A stretch of 64,000 bases of DNA from Alistipes sp. (GTDB lineage: Bacteria; Bacteroidota; Bacteroidia; Bacteroidales; Rikenellaceae): contig JAGBVG010000048.1 of NCBI GenBank assembly GCA_017630455.1, positions 1-64,000 on the forward strand. Direction: 5' to 3'. The notes under the pieces were generated by a model. It was not told where the DNA came from, did no database searches, and saw only the letters and a program-made list of their open reading frames with translations. Positions 1 through 9,133 of the stretch are shown piece by piece. A program made the translations under genes and the position numbers. Positions within the stretch are counted from its first letter, which is position 1. The number at the start of each line of letters is the position of its first letter.

Positions 1-2
1 AA

Positions 3-80
3 AGATTTAGAGATTACAAAGGATATATTGCTATCTTAGTGGCGATGGTAAGAGATTTTAAAGACAATATTAGAATATAA
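3..80 (+). CDS. C-terminal tail of an unidentified gene (5' end outside window)
   Basis: An open frame runs from the left edge to a TAA at 78-80 and encodes about 25 residues ending KDNIRI. It points toward purB and is followed by the hairpin at 121-164, as expected for the end of a gene. The remaining piece is too short to assign to a family. It could also be chance, because a 25-codon open frame is not significant by itself. Confidence 0.35.
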   Translation, partial: RFRDYKGYIAILVAMVRDFKDNIRI

Positions 81-120
81 TTTTTGATTTTATAGGAGCA
101 AATTTGTTCTATCGTAATAA

Positions 121-164
121 AAAATATCGTGGGATAGTACACGAAGTACAGCCCACGATATTTT
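121..164. terminator. Bidirectional intrinsic terminator between the left-edge gene and purB
   Basis: A perfect 13-bp inverted repeat (121-133 against 152-164) has an 18-nt loop. An A run on the left and a T run on the right let it work from both directions. It lies 38 nt beyond the purB stop and so would end the purine operon transcript. Confidence 0.8.
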
Positions 165-202
165 GTTTAGGATGGGGCAAAGATGCCCTATAAAATCGAA
201 AA

Positions 203-1498
203 TTACTCGATGCCGACGCGATCAAAGATGAAATCAACGTTTTTGAGGTAATACTCAAGAGTGAAGCAAGCATCCAACTCCTCGCGGGTGAGCACCTCCA
301 TAACTGCTGGGGTCTCAGCGAGAAGCTCCTGGTAGTCGGCACGCTCGCTCATAGCACGCATAGCAACAGGCTGCACAGTGTCGTATGCCTGCTCACGTGA
401 GAAGCCACGCTCGATGAGCGCGTTCATAACACGCTGCGCGAAGATCACCTTACGTGTGCGGTAGATATTCTCCTCCATAACATCCTTGAACACTACGAGG
501 TTCTCGAGGATACCACGGAAGCGGTTGAGCATATAGTCGAGAAGCATTGTAGCATCTGGGAGGATGATACGCTCTGAAGATGAGTGTGAGATATCACGCT
601 CGTGCCAGAGGGCTACGTTCTCGTAGAAGGCTGCCATATAACCACGCATCACACGTGCGCAACCACACATATTCTCCGAAGAGATAGGGTTACGCTTGTG
701 AGGCATAGCCGAAGAACCCTTCTGACCCTTGCCAAATGACTCCTCCACCTCGTGAACCTCGGTACGCTGGAGGTTACGAATCTCCATAGACATCTGCTCG
801 ATGCTCGATGCGATAACTGCCAAGGTAGCCATATAGTAGGCGTGGCGGTCGCGCTGAATAACCTGTGTAGAGATGTTTGCGCTGTCGATGCCGAGCTTCT
901 CGCATACGTAGTCCTGGATAAATGGAGGGATGTTTGCGAAGTTACCCACAGCTCCAGAGATCTTACCAACCTCTACGCCACGTGATGCAGCGATGAAACG
1001 TGTGAGGTTGCGCTTCATCTCCTCGTACCACAATGCCCACTTGAGACCGAAGCTTGTGATATCGGCGTGGATACCGTGAGTACGACCGATGCAAGGTGTA
1101 TTCTTGAACTCGATAGCACGGTTACGCAACACCTCGAGCATCTTCTCGATATCCTCCAAGAGGATAGAGTTTGCCTGCTTGAGGAGGTAGCCGTTAGCGG
1201 TATCTACAACATCGGTACTTGTGAGACCATAGTGCACCCACTTACGCTCCTCGCCGAGAGTCTCGCTCACGGCGCGTGTGAAGGCTACAATATCGTGGCG
1301 TGTCTGCTGCTCGATCTCATAGATGCGGTTGATATCAAACGACGCACTCTTCCACAACTTCTCTACATCCTCCTTTGGCACTACGCCAAGCTGGCTCCAC
1401 GCCTCTGAGGCAAGAATCTCAACGCGAAGGTAGGCATCAAACTTATTCTGCTCGGTCCACACCTTACGCATAATCTCTCTACTATATCTCTCAATCAT
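203..1498 (-). CDS. purB: Adenylosuccinate lyase
   Basis: PurB catalyses two fumarate-releasing steps: SAICAR to AICAR in IMP synthesis, and adenylosuccinate to AMP. It is a cytosolic homotetramer. The 431-aa length matches the Bacillus-type family. The fumarase/ASL superfamily signature [10 protein letters not shown] lies at about residues 262-271 with its flexible catalytic loop, TRHD (His68) and GRTHG (about 138-142) are present, and the C-terminal helical domain is intact. It is the last gene of the minus-strand purine operon, 22 nt after folD, and is followed by the terminator at 121-164. The start is the ATG at 1498. Confidence 0.97.
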   Translation of the reverse strand: MIERYSREIMRKVWTEQNKFDAYLRVEILASEAWSQLGVVPKEDVEKLWKSASFDINRIYEIEQQTRHDIVAFTRAVSETLGEERKWVHYGLTSTDVVDTANGYLLKQANSILLEDIEKMLEVLRNRAIEFKNTPCIGRTHGIHADITSFGLKWALWYEEMKRNLTRFIAASRGVEVGKISGAVGNFANIPPFIQDYVCEKLGIDSANISTQVIQRDRHAYYMATLAVIASSIEQMSMEIRNLQRTEVHEVEESFGKGQKGSSAMPHKRNPISSENMCGCARVMRGYMAAFYENVALWHERDISHSSSERIILPDATMLLDYMLNRFRGILENLVVFKDVMEENIYRTRKVIFAQRVMNALIERGFSREQAYDTVQPVAMRAMSERADYQELLAETPAVMEVLTREELDACFTLEYYLKNVDFIFDRVGIE

Positions 1499-1520
1499 AA
1501 TAAAGATAGGTTTGGGTTAA

Positions 1521-2378
1521 TTATTTTGTTACTTTTTTGATAAAACTCTCAACTGTATTCTCCATCAGGCACGCGATGGTCATAGGACCTACACCACCAG
1601 GTACGGGGGTGATATATGCTGCAACCTCCTTTGATGGTTCAAAGTCTACATCGCCACAAAGCTTTCCTGTCCGGCTGTCGCGGTTTACACCCACGTCGAT
1701 AACCACAGCACCAGGCTTAATCATATCTGCCGTCACCAAACGCTCACGACCGATAGCCACAACAAGGATATCGGCACGACGTGTCACCTCTCCGAGGTTG
1801 TGGGTGCGTGAGTGCGCGATGGTCACTGTAGCGTTGTTATCGAGGAGCAACTTCGCAACAGGAAGACCTACGATATTGCTGCGACCTACGACAACAGCCT
1901 CCTTACCCGCAATCTCCATACCTGTCTCCTTGAGGAGCTTGATGATACCCTTTGGAGTACAAGGCTGTGTGCAAGGCTTCTTAAGCCAGAGGTTTGCCAC
2001 GTTCGATGGGTGGAACGCATCGACATCCTTCTCCACAGCGATAGCGTCGATAACCTTCTGCTCGTCGATATGCTTTGGGAGTGGCAACTGCACAAGAATG
2101 CCGTCGACATCCTCATCCGCATTAAGCTTCGCGATAATCTCGAGCAACTCCGCCTCGGTGATAGTCTCGGGATAGCGGAGAGTGGTATTGCGAATACCTA
2201 CCTCTGTTGCCGCCTTAGCCTTACCCGTAACATACGACACGCTTCCGGGATCCTCGCCGACAAGGATTACAACCAAATTAGGGGTGCGGCCGTACTTCGC
2301 ATCGAGCTCTGCTATCTGCTTAGCAAGAGCCTCACGCAACGACTTCGCAACCTCTTTTCCATTAATTATTTCACTCAT
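1521..2378 (-). CDS. folD: Bifunctional methylenetetrahydrofolate dehydrogenase / cyclohydrolase
   Basis: FolD interconverts 5,10-methylene-THF, methenyl-THF and 10-formyl-THF. It supplies the 10-formyl-THF used by PurN and PurH, which are encoded in the same operon. The family's Tyr-x-x-x-Lys catalytic pair (SYVTGK, near residue 50), QLPLP near residue 100, the NADP-binding GRSNIVGLP stretch and the C-terminal PGGVGPMT motif are all visible. I chose the ATG at 2378 (285 aa); an upstream TTG at 2384 would add two residues. It sits between purD (10 nt upstream) and purB. Placing a one-carbon gene inside the purine cluster fits its role as cofactor supplier. Confidence 0.96.
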   Translation of the reverse strand: MSEIINGKEVAKSLREALAKQIAELDAKYGRTPNLVVILVGEDPGSVSYVTGKAKAATEVGIRNTTLRYPETITEAELLEIIAKLNADEDVDGILVQLPLPKHIDEQKVIDAIAVEKDVDAFHPSNVANLWLKKPCTQPCTPKGIIKLLKETGMEIAGKEAVVVGRSNIVGLPVAKLLLDNNATVTIAHSRTHNLGEVTRRADILVVAIGRERLVTADMIKPGAVVIDVGVNRDSRTGKLCGDVDFEPSKEVAAYITPVPGGVGPMTIACLMENTVESFIKKVTK

Positions 2379-2388
2379 ATTCAATTAC

Positions 2389-3633
2389 TTATTTAAATGC
2401 TTTGTTACCGATATCGGTACGGTGGAACAAGTTGTCACACTCGATCTTTGCGATATCCTCACGCGCCTTCTGCTGCGCTTCGCGGAGCGTTGGTGCAGAG
2501 GCCACGACAAACATCACGCGGCCGCCATTGGTTACCAACTCACCATCCTTCATCGCCGTACCCATATGGTATAACTTAGATTCCACACGCTCCGTGCCAC
2601 GAATCACAAAACCCTTAGCATAGTCGCCAGGGTAGCCCTTCGATGCAAGCACAATGCCGAGCGTAGCCTCCTCGCTCCACTCAGTCTCAGGAGCTCTGTT
2701 CTCAGCCACAGCCGTAAATACATCCACAGCATCACTCGTCAAGCGTGGCAACACAACCTCTGTCTCAGGATCGCCGAAACGTGCATTAAACTCAATAACC
2801 TTAATGCCCTGTGGGGTCTTCATCAAGCCACCATACAACACACCAGTGAAAGGAACACCCTCCTCGACCATAGCATCTGCCACGCGCTGCATAATCTTCT
2901 CCATAGCGTATGCGTGATCCTCAGCTGACACGAATGGCAACTCGGTGTAAGCACCCATACCACCAGTATTTGGACCCTCGTCATTGTCATAAGCGCGCTT
3001 GTGATCCTGCGCTACGGGCATCGCCGAGATCTTATTGCCAGCCACGAAGCACATCAACGAGAACTCCTCGCCTGTGAGGAACTCCTCGATAACCACTCTA
3101 CCCTCGCCAAACTTGGTATCGAGAAGCATATCGCGAAGCGTAGCCTCCGCCTCCTCCATTGTGGTAGCGATGACAACACCCTTACCCGCTGCCAAGCCGT
3201 CGTACTTCAATACCGTTGGAAGAGTGCCCTTACGCACGTAGTCCATAGCCTCGTCGAAAGAGGTGAAGGTAGCGTAGTCTGCCGTAGGCACATCGTACTT
3301 CTTCATAAGGCGCTTAGCAAAATCCTTGCTCGCCTCGATCTCTGCAGCAGCCTTCGTAGGGCCAAAAATCTTGAGGCCCTCGGCACGGAAAGCATCCACA
3401 ACACCCGCTGCGAGCGATGCCTCTGGACCAACAACAGTAAGCTCCACGTTATTTGCCTTGGCAAACTCCAAGAGCTTCTCTACCTCAGTATCCTTAATAG
3501 CAACACACTCGGCCAACTGTGCAATACCAGCATTACCTGGCGCTGCATATATCTTTGGGGCCTTTGGCGAGCGCGACAACGCCTCTACAATAGCGTGCTC
3601 ACGACCACCAGAACCGATAACTAATACGTTCAT
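2389..3633 (-). CDS. purD: Phosphoribosylamine-glycine ligase (GAR synthetase)
   Basis: PurD ligates glycine to phosphoribosylamine using ATP, the second step of IMP synthesis. The 414-aa protein has the N-terminal glycine-rich start VIGSGGREHA, a central ATP-grasp fold with VVIEEFLTGEEFS, the metal/ATP site NARFGDPE near residue 290, and a C-terminal domain. This is normal length for a stand-alone GAR synthetase with no fused AIR synthetase or transformylase. It lies downstream of purH across a 184-nt spacer holding two hairpins (3674-3697 and 3748-3772), the only long spacer inside the pur operon, so purD-folD-purB may be expressed at a different level from the upstream genes. Confidence 0.97.
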   Translation of the reverse strand: MNVLVIGSGGREHAIVEALSRSPKAPKIYAAPGNAGIAQLAECVAIKDTEVEKLLEFAKANNVELTVVGPEASLAAGVVDAFRAEGLKIFGPTKAAAEIEASKDFAKRLMKKYDVPTADYATFTSFDEAMDYVRKGTLPTVLKYDGLAAGKGVVIATTMEEAEATLRDMLLDTKFGEGRVVIEEFLTGEEFSLMCFVAGNKISAMPVAQDHKRAYDNDEGPNTGGMGAYTELPFVSAEDHAYAMEKIMQRVADAMVEEGVPFTGVLYGGLMKTPQGIKVIEFNARFGDPETEVVLPRLTSDAVDVFTAVAENRAPETEWSEEATLGIVLASKGYPGDYAKGFVIRGTERVESKLYHMGTAMKDGELVTNGGRVMFVVASAPTLREAQQKAREDIAKIECDNLFHRTDIGNKAFK

Positions 3634-3673
3634 TATTAACTGAAAAATTAGTAATTAGTAATTAGTAATATTA

Positions 3674-3697
3674 TCAGACGCTAAGTAGCGCGTCTGA
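3674..3697. repeat. Perfect 8-bp hairpin in the purH-purD spacer
   Basis: TCAGACGC at 3674-3681 pairs exactly with GCGTCTGA at 3690-3697 around an 8-nt loop. It lies 40 nt upstream of the purD start, beside a short tandem run of ATTAGTA units at 3648-3668. There is no T tract on the minus strand after it, so an intrinsic terminator is unlikely; a processing or stability site is possible. Confidence 0.5.
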
Positions 3698-3747
3698 CTA
3701 ATTGTCAGAAAGGGTTAGATTTGGTGCCAAGCGAAATTGACACGGAA

Positions 3748-3780
3748 GGGGGTGTACTTGGCGTACATCCCCTTTCGGGG
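3748..3780 (-). repeat. TTGGC-loop hairpin with an alternative fold, purH-purD spacer
   Basis: Ten base pairs (3748-3757 with 3763-3772, one G-U) close a 5-nt loop TTGGC (GCCAA in the transcript). The right arm CCCC (3769-3772) can instead pair with GGGG at 3777-3780 around a 4-nt loop, so two mutually exclusive hairpins exist just after the purH stop. A hairpin with the same loop and a different stem occurs at 51965-52009, which suggests a dispersed structured element. Confidence 0.5.
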
Positions 3781-3817
3781 CAATAAACTTGGTGCCGAAG
3801 ATGACCCTTTATCACAA

Positions 3818-5347
3818 TTAGTGTTTGAAGTGACGCATACCTGTAACAAGCATCGTCATTCCAAACTCATTAGCCTTCTTCACAGAATCCTCGTCACGAA
3901 CAGAGCCACCAGGCTGAACAAGGGCTGTAACGCCATATTTCTCAGCAAGAGTAACGGTGTCGTCGAATGGGAAGAAACCATCCGATGCAAGGACAAGACC
4001 CTCGGTGAAGCCTGCAGCCTGAGCCTGCTTGAGAGCAATCTCCGCAGAGCCTACACGGTTCATCTGACCAGCTCCTACACCTACGGTGTGACCATTCTTA
4101 ACCGCAACAATAGCGTTCGACTTCACGTGCTTCACGATACGCCAACCAAAGTTCATATCCTTCAACTCCTCGGCCGATGGCTTACGCTCTGTGACGCACA
4201 TATCGGCAACAACCTCCTTAGTGTCGGTGTCGAGCTGCTGAACGAGGAGACCGCCGTTTACAGATACGTACTGAGTCTGAACACTCTCCAACTCACCCAT
4301 ATCCACCTGCAAGAGACGCAAGTTCTTCTTAGTGCAGAGAATCTCGAGAGCCTCAGCAGAGAATGATGGAGCCATAATAATCTCCAAGAAGATAGGCTTC
4401 ATAAGCTCGGCAACCTCCTTTGTAAGCTCACGGTTTACAGCCACGATACCTCCAAAGATGCTCACCTTATCAGCCTCATAAGCCTTCTCCCACGCCTCGC
4501 GGATATCCTTGCCAATAGCAGCACCACAAGGGTTCATATGCTTAAGACCTACAGCAAAAGGCTCCTTAAACTCACGAACGATGTTCAACGCAGCGTTTGC
4601 ATCCTGGATATTGTTATAAGACATCTCCTTGCCATTGAGCTGCTTAGCGGTAGCCAAAGAGTATGGCACACGCTCCTGCGATGCGTAGAACTTAGCCTCC
4701 TGGTGAGGGTTCTCGCCATAGCGCAACGTCTGCACGAGGTCGAACGATGCAAACAACTTCTCGTTCAACTCCGCCTGCTTACGCATATATGTTGCGATGC
4801 ACATATCATACTCTGCGGTGTGGGTATAGGCCTTTGCCGAGAGCTGCAAGCGTGTCTCAACAGTAGTGTTGCCACCAGCCTCGATCTCCGAGATGATGCG
4901 AGCATAATCCTCTGGGTCGCAAACAACAGTTACGTCGCGATAGTTCTTCGCTGCAGAACGCAACATTGATGGACCACCGATGTCGATATTCTCAATGGCA
5001 TCCTCCATCTTCACATCAGGCTTCGAGATAGTCTGACGGAAAGGATACAAATTTACACAAACCATATCGATGAACTCGATATTGTTCTGGCGCAATGCCT
5101 CGAGATGGCTCTCATCGTCGCGGCGAGCCAACAAACCACCGTGAACCTTTGGGTGAAGAGTCTTTACACGGCCATCGCAGATCTCCGGAAAGCCCGTAAC
5201 ATCGCTGATACCGATTGTCTCCACGCCACTCTCATCGAGGAGCTTCTGAGTACCTCCTGTGGCAATAATCTCCCAACCCAGGCGGCGAAGATTCTTACAA
5301 AAATCTACAACGCCTCGCTTATCGCTAACACTTACTAATGCTCGCAT
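3818..5347 (-). CDS. purH: Bifunctional AICAR transformylase / IMP cyclohydrolase
   Basis: PurH performs the last two steps to IMP: formylation of AICAR with 10-formyl-THF and ring closure. The N-terminal MGS-like IMP cyclohydrolase domain covers about residues 1-195 (start ALVSVSDKRGV, then TGGTQKLL). The transformylase half contains LRYGENPHQ and the KHMNPCGAA catalytic region near residue 265. At 509 aa it is full length. It follows purN at 13 nt and precedes the hairpin-bearing spacer before purD. The start is the ATG at 5347. Confidence 0.97.
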   Translation of the reverse strand: MRALVSVSDKRGVVDFCKNLRRLGWEIIATGGTQKLLDESGVETIGISDVTGFPEICDGRVKTLHPKVHGGLLARRDDESHLEALRQNNIEFIDMVCVNLYPFRQTISKPDVKMEDAIENIDIGGPSMLRSAAKNYRDVTVVCDPEDYARIISEIEAGGNTTVETRLQLSAKAYTHTAEYDMCIATYMRKQAELNEKLFASFDLVQTLRYGENPHQEAKFYASQERVPYSLATAKQLNGKEMSYNNIQDANAALNIVREFKEPFAVGLKHMNPCGAAIGKDIREAWEKAYEADKVSIFGGIVAVNRELTKEVAELMKPIFLEIIMAPSFSAEALEILCTKKNLRLLQVDMGELESVQTQYVSVNGGLLVQQLDTDTKEVVADMCVTERKPSAEELKDMNFGWRIVKHVKSNAIVAVKNGHTVGVGAGQMNRVGSAEIALKQAQAAGFTEGLVLASDGFFPFDDTVTLAEKYGVTALVQPGGSVRDEDSVKKANEFGMTMLVTGMRHFKH

Positions 5348-5360
5348 ATTTAGATTCTGT

Positions 5361-5936
5361 TTAGTGTTTCTTTGAAATAAGTTTGTTAATAGTCTTTACG
5401 TAGAGCTTATGCTCGATGTTGTGGATGAGGTTTGTAAGCTCCTCGATGTCGCTGCCCTCGTAGACAATAGCACCCTGGTCGATGATGCGACCGCCGTCCA
5501 AAGTCTCGTCAACGAAGTGTGTTGTGACACCGAAGATCTTAACACCGTAATCCACAGCATCCTGAATGGCGTGCGCACCCTTGAACGATGGCAACAGCGA
5601 TGGGTGAATATTCACGATACGCTGCTCGTAACGCTCCAAGAGCACCTTGCCAACGATACGCATATATCCCGCAAGGCACACGAAGTCAACCTTACGCTCA
5701 TCGAGCATATCGGCCAACACCGTCTCATACTCCTCGCGCGACGCATAATCCTTAGGCGAGAAGGCGAAACTCTCTGTGCCATAACGCTTAGCACGCTCCA
5801 ACACCTTTGCCCCAGGCTTGTCACACACAAGGAGAACCACCTCGGCATCTATCCTACCATCGAGACACGCCTCGACAATAGCCTGGTAGTTGCTACCACT
5901 ACCACTTGCAAATACCGCTAAACGGGCTTTTTTCAT
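5361..5936 (-). CDS. purN: Phosphoribosylglycinamide formyltransferase
   Basis: PurN transfers the formyl group of 10-formyl-THF to GAR (third step). The 191-aa protein begins with the glycine-rich nucleotide-binding motif FASGSGSN. The catalytic Asn-His pair is in NIHPSLLPSF near residue 110, and the catalytic Asp is in the VDETLDGG segment. No second, formate-dependent enzyme (PurT) is seen here, so this folate-dependent route probably serves the operon, which agrees with the adjacent folD. Gaps are 17 nt to purM and 13 nt to purH. Confidence 0.96.
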   Translation of the reverse strand: MKKARLAVFASGSGSNYQAIVEACLDGRIDAEVVLLVCDKPGAKVLERAKRYGTESFAFSPKDYASREEYETVLADMLDERKVDFVCLAGYMRIVGKVLLERYEQRIVNIHPSLLPSFKGAHAIQDAVDYGVKIFGVTTHFVDETLDGGRIIDQGAIVYEGSDIEELTNLIHNIEHKLYVKTINKLISKKH

Positions 5937-5953
5937 AGTTCTACGTTTTGAGA

Positions 5954-6982
5954 TTAAAGAATTGTCACACCCTCGCCATCGACTACACGACCGATAACCG
6001 AAGCACGCTCACCCTCAGCCTCGAGGATTGCGATAGCCTTCTGGGCATCAGCCTCTGGAAGTGCGATAACCATACCGATACCCATATTGAAGATGTTGAA
6101 CATCTCGCGGTGGCCAACCTTACCATACTTCTCCAAAAGGCGGAATACAGGAAGAATCTCCCAGCTACCCTCCTTAACCTCAACACCCTGACCTTCGTTC
6201 AAGATACGTGGGATGTTCTCATCGAAACCACCACCTGTGATGTGGCTAATACCGTGTACGTCACACTCTGCGATAACCTTCAACACCTGCTTAACGTAGA
6301 TGCGTGTAGGAGTCAACAGCGCCTCGCCGAGCTTGCGACCCTCCAACTCCGGATATGTCTCGTCGAGCTTAAGATTGTTGTCGCTAACTACCTTACGTAC
6401 AAGGCTAAAGCCGTTAGAGTGAACACCGCTCGATGCGATACCCACCAACACATCACCAGTCTTTACACGCTCACCAGCGTCGATGAGCTTCGAACGCTCT
6501 ACAACACCTACTGTGAAACCTGCAATATCATACTCGCCATCCTGATACATACCAGGCATCTCGGCAGTCTCGCCACCTACGAGTGCGCAACCAGCCTGAC
6601 GGCAACCCTCTGCAACACCTGCAACGATAGCCTCCACCTTTGCAGGCTCGTTGTGACCCACAGCCACATAATCCAAGAATACCAAAGGCTCTGCACCCTG
6701 CGCCAACACATCGTTAACGCACATTGCAACAGCGTCGATACCGATAGTATCGTGCTTATCCATCTCAAATGCGAGCTTCAACTTAGTACCCACGCCATCA
6801 GTACCACTAACCAACACAGGCTCCTTGATATTCAACTCTGCGAGGTTAAACATACCGCCGAAAGCACCAATATTACCCATACTTCCGCGACGCTTTGTAG
6901 ATGAAACGTGTGACTTAATACGTCTTACAACTTCGTAACCGGCCTCGAGGTTTACACCAGCCGCTTCGTAACTTTTTGCCAT
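5954..6982 (-). CDS. purM: Phosphoribosylformylglycinamidine cyclo-ligase (AIR synthetase)
   Basis: PurM closes the imidazole ring of FGAM with ATP to give AIR. The protein is 342 aa. [12 protein letters not shown] near residue 60 is the conserved phosphate/ATP-binding element of the PurM/SelD/HypE fold, and [13 protein letters not shown] in the C-terminal half is also typical. It lies 18 nt after purF and 17 nt before purN in the operon. The ATG at 6982 gives the usual family N-terminus [13 protein letters not shown]. Confidence 0.97.
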   Translation of the reverse strand: MAKSYEAAGVNLEAGYEVVRRIKSHVSSTKRRGSMGNIGAFGGMFNLAELNIKEPVLVSGTDGVGTKLKLAFEMDKHDTIGIDAVAMCVNDVLAQGAEPLVFLDYVAVGHNEPAKVEAIVAGVAEGCRQAGCALVGGETAEMPGMYQDGEYDIAGFTVGVVERSKLIDAGERVKTGDVLVGIASSGVHSNGFSLVRKVVSDNNLKLDETYPELEGRKLGEALLTPTRIYVKQVLKVIAECDVHGISHITGGGFDENIPRILNEGQGVEVKEGSWEILPVFRLLEKYGKVGHREMFNIFNMGIGMVIALPEADAQKAIAILEAEGERASVIGRVVDGEGVTIL

Positions 6983-7000
6983 ACCTATATATATTATTAT

Positions 7001-8404
7001 TTATTCTTTATTCAATTTATTCTGATACAACGATGTTGGATAGCAGCCATTGAAGCACGCCATACACAACTCCGAGCGGTTACCCGCCTTGAGAAGAGAC
7101 TCCTCGCTGAGGAACTCCAACGAGTCGGCCTCAATCTTACGGCAAGCCTCCTCCTTATTCATACGTGCCGAGAGCAACTCCTCGCGTGTCGACATATCAA
7201 TACCATAGAAGCAAGGATGTGTGATAGCAGGGCTCGCGATACGCACGTGAATCTCCTTCGCACCCGCCTCACGCAACAGACGCACGATACGCAACGATGT
7301 TGTTCCACGCACAATAGAGTCGTCGATAAGCACCACCGACTTACCCTTAACCAACGAGCGCACTGCCGAGAGCTTCATACGCACACCCTTCTCGCGCATC
7401 TCCTGCGATGGCTGGATGAAGGTACGTGCGATATACTTATTCTTGACAAGACCCATCTCGTAAGGGATACCGCTCGCCTCGGAGTAACCGATAGCTGCAC
7501 TGATACTCGAATCTGGCACACCGATAACCACATCGGCCTTAGTAGGACACTGCTCATAGAGGTAGCGACCTGTAAGCTTACGGAACGAGTGAACGTTGCA
7601 ACCCTCGATATCGCTATCGGGACGTGCGAAGTAGATATACTCCATAGCACACATCAGGTGACGCTGATACTGTGAGTAGCGGCTCGAGCGAATGCCGTGG
7701 TGGTCGATAGTAACAACTTCACCCGGCTCGATATCGCGAACATACTCAGCACCGATGATATCCAACGCACAGGTCTCCGAGCTAATGACATAGCCCTCGC
7801 CGAGCTTACCGAGAACCAACGGACGCAAGCCGTGCTTATCGCGGCAAGCGTAGATGCGGTTCTTAGTCATAATGAGGAACGCAAAGGCACCCTCGAGCAT
7901 ATTCAACGCCTCCATAATGTTGTTGATACGCATATCCTCACTCTTATCCTTCTTCACGAGGTGGGCCAACAGTTCACTGTCGCTCGACGAGTGGAACAAC
8001 GAGCCACGCACCTCGAGATAGTGCGCCAACTCCTTAGAGTTTACCAAGTTACCATTATGCGCCAATGCGAAATCGCCCGTATAGTGGTGGAACGAGAATG
8101 GCTGCACGTTCATAGCACCTCCGCCACCAGTTGTAGAGTAGCGAACGTGACCAATAGCAATATGACCCGAGAGTTTATCGAGTTTCTGCTGGTTAAAGAC
8201 CTCGGTTACAAGACCCTCACCCTTAACCGTAGTGAGTTTATCGCCATCGAAAGCCGAGATACCACAAGCCTCCTGACCACGATGCTGCAGGGCGTGGAGA
8301 CCATAGTAGGCAAGGTTTGGAGCATTCTCAACACCAAACACACCGAACACACCGCACTCCTCGTGCAGGTCATCGCCATATATATCCAATGAATCTTTTA
8401 GCAT
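7001..8404 (-). CDS. purF: Amidophosphoribosyltransferase
   Basis: PurF makes phosphoribosylamine from PRPP and glutamine and is the committed, feedback-regulated step. Residues 1-16 look like a propeptide. Cleavage before Cys17 (EECGVFGV) would expose the Ntn-type catalytic cysteine of the glutaminase domain. The PRPP-binding loop VVLIDDSIVRGTTS is near residue 330. Cysteines in EGCNV, HPCFYGI and the C-terminal ELCMACFNGCYPT match the positions that ligate a 4Fe-4S cluster in the Bacillus-type enzyme, so I infer the oxygen-sensitive cluster form. It lies 6 nt downstream of purC. Confidence 0.97.
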   Translation of the reverse strand: MLKDSLDIYGDDLHEECGVFGVFGVENAPNLAYYGLHALQHRGQEACGISAFDGDKLTTVKGEGLVTEVFNQQKLDKLSGHIAIGHVRYSTTGGGGAMNVQPFSFHHYTGDFALAHNGNLVNSKELAHYLEVRGSLFHSSSDSELLAHLVKKDKSEDMRINNIMEALNMLEGAFAFLIMTKNRIYACRDKHGLRPLVLGKLGEGYVISSETCALDIIGAEYVRDIEPGEVVTIDHHGIRSSRYSQYQRHLMCAMEYIYFARPDSDIEGCNVHSFRKLTGRYLYEQCPTKADVVIGVPDSSISAAIGYSEASGIPYEMGLVKNKYIARTFIQPSQEMREKGVRMKLSAVRSLVKGKSVVLIDDSIVRGTTSLRIVRLLREAGAKEIHVRIASPAITHPCFYGIDMSTREELLSARMNKEEACRKIEADSLEFLSEESLLKAGNRSELCMACFNGCYPTSLYQNKLNKE

Positions 8405-8410
8405 ACCTAT

Positions 8411-9130
8411 TTATTTATTAAGTGCGTTGTGTAGACGTTTTGCAACCTCCTCGTAGGCCTCTCTTACGCGACCCATATCTCTGCGGAAACGATCCTTATC
8501 CAAAGGCTCACCGCTCTCGACATCCCAAAGACGGCAAGTGTCGGGCGTAAGTTCGTCGGCAAGATACAATGTTCCATCCTCAGCGCGACCAAACTCTATC
8601 TTGAAGTCAACTAACTTAACGCCAACCTTAGCATATAGCTCCACAAGGAGAGAGTTGATACGTGCCGAAGCCTCGTAAATCTCAGCCAACTCCTCATATG
8701 TTGCGATGCCGAGTGCCACGGCGTGGTGGTCGTTGATAAGAGGATCGCCAAGGTGCTGGTCCATAAGGCAAAGGTCGAAAATTGTGTTCTCAGGAACAAT
8801 ACCATCCTCGATGCCAAGACGCTTAGCCATAGAGCCAGCGATGACATTGCGAACGATAACCTCCACTGGGATATGTTTCACAACTTTGCAGAGCTGCGCC
8901 TCGTCATCGAGGCGCTCTACAAAGTGAGTTTTAACGCCATTCTCATTCAGGTAGCCGAGCACCATAGATGAGATGTCGCAGTTCATACGTGCCTTATTCT
9001 GAATTATGGCACGCTTGATATTATAGAATGCTGTAGCATCGTCCTTGAAGCGTACTACGATACGCTCTGCACTATCGGTGGCATAGATAAGCTTGCTCTT
9101 GCCCTCGTACAGAAGTTCTAACTGCTTCAT
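8411..9130 (-). CDS. purC: SAICAR synthetase
   Basis: PurC joins aspartate to CAIR with ATP. The 239-aa sequence shows the family N-terminus LLYEGKSKLIYATD, the substrate/metal region VDFKIEFGRA and the downstream LADELTPDTCRLWD motif. This is normal length for a monofunctional enzyme. It is spaced 3 nt from purL and 6 nt from purF, so translational coupling is likely. Confidence 0.97.
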   Translation of the reverse strand: MKQLELLYEGKSKLIYATDSAERIVVRFKDDATAFYNIKRAIIQNKARMNCDISSMVLGYLNENGVKTHFVERLDDEAQLCKVVKHIPVEVIVRNVIAGSMAKRLGIEDGIVPENTIFDLCLMDQHLGDPLINDHHAVALGIATYEELAEIYEASARINSLLVELYAKVGVKLVDFKIEFGRAEDGTLYLADELTPDTCRLWDVESGEPLDKDRFRRDMGRVREAYEEVAKRLHNALNK

Positions 9131-9133
9131 ACT

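Noticed and set aside
3648-3668. ATTAGTA tandem run as a CRISPR or meaningful repeat array
   Set aside because: Only about three 7-bp units of low-complexity sequence; no spacers.
5948-6904. 318-codon open frame opposite purM
   Set aside because: Antisense shadow of purM with repetitive His/Leu/Thr composition and no start context.
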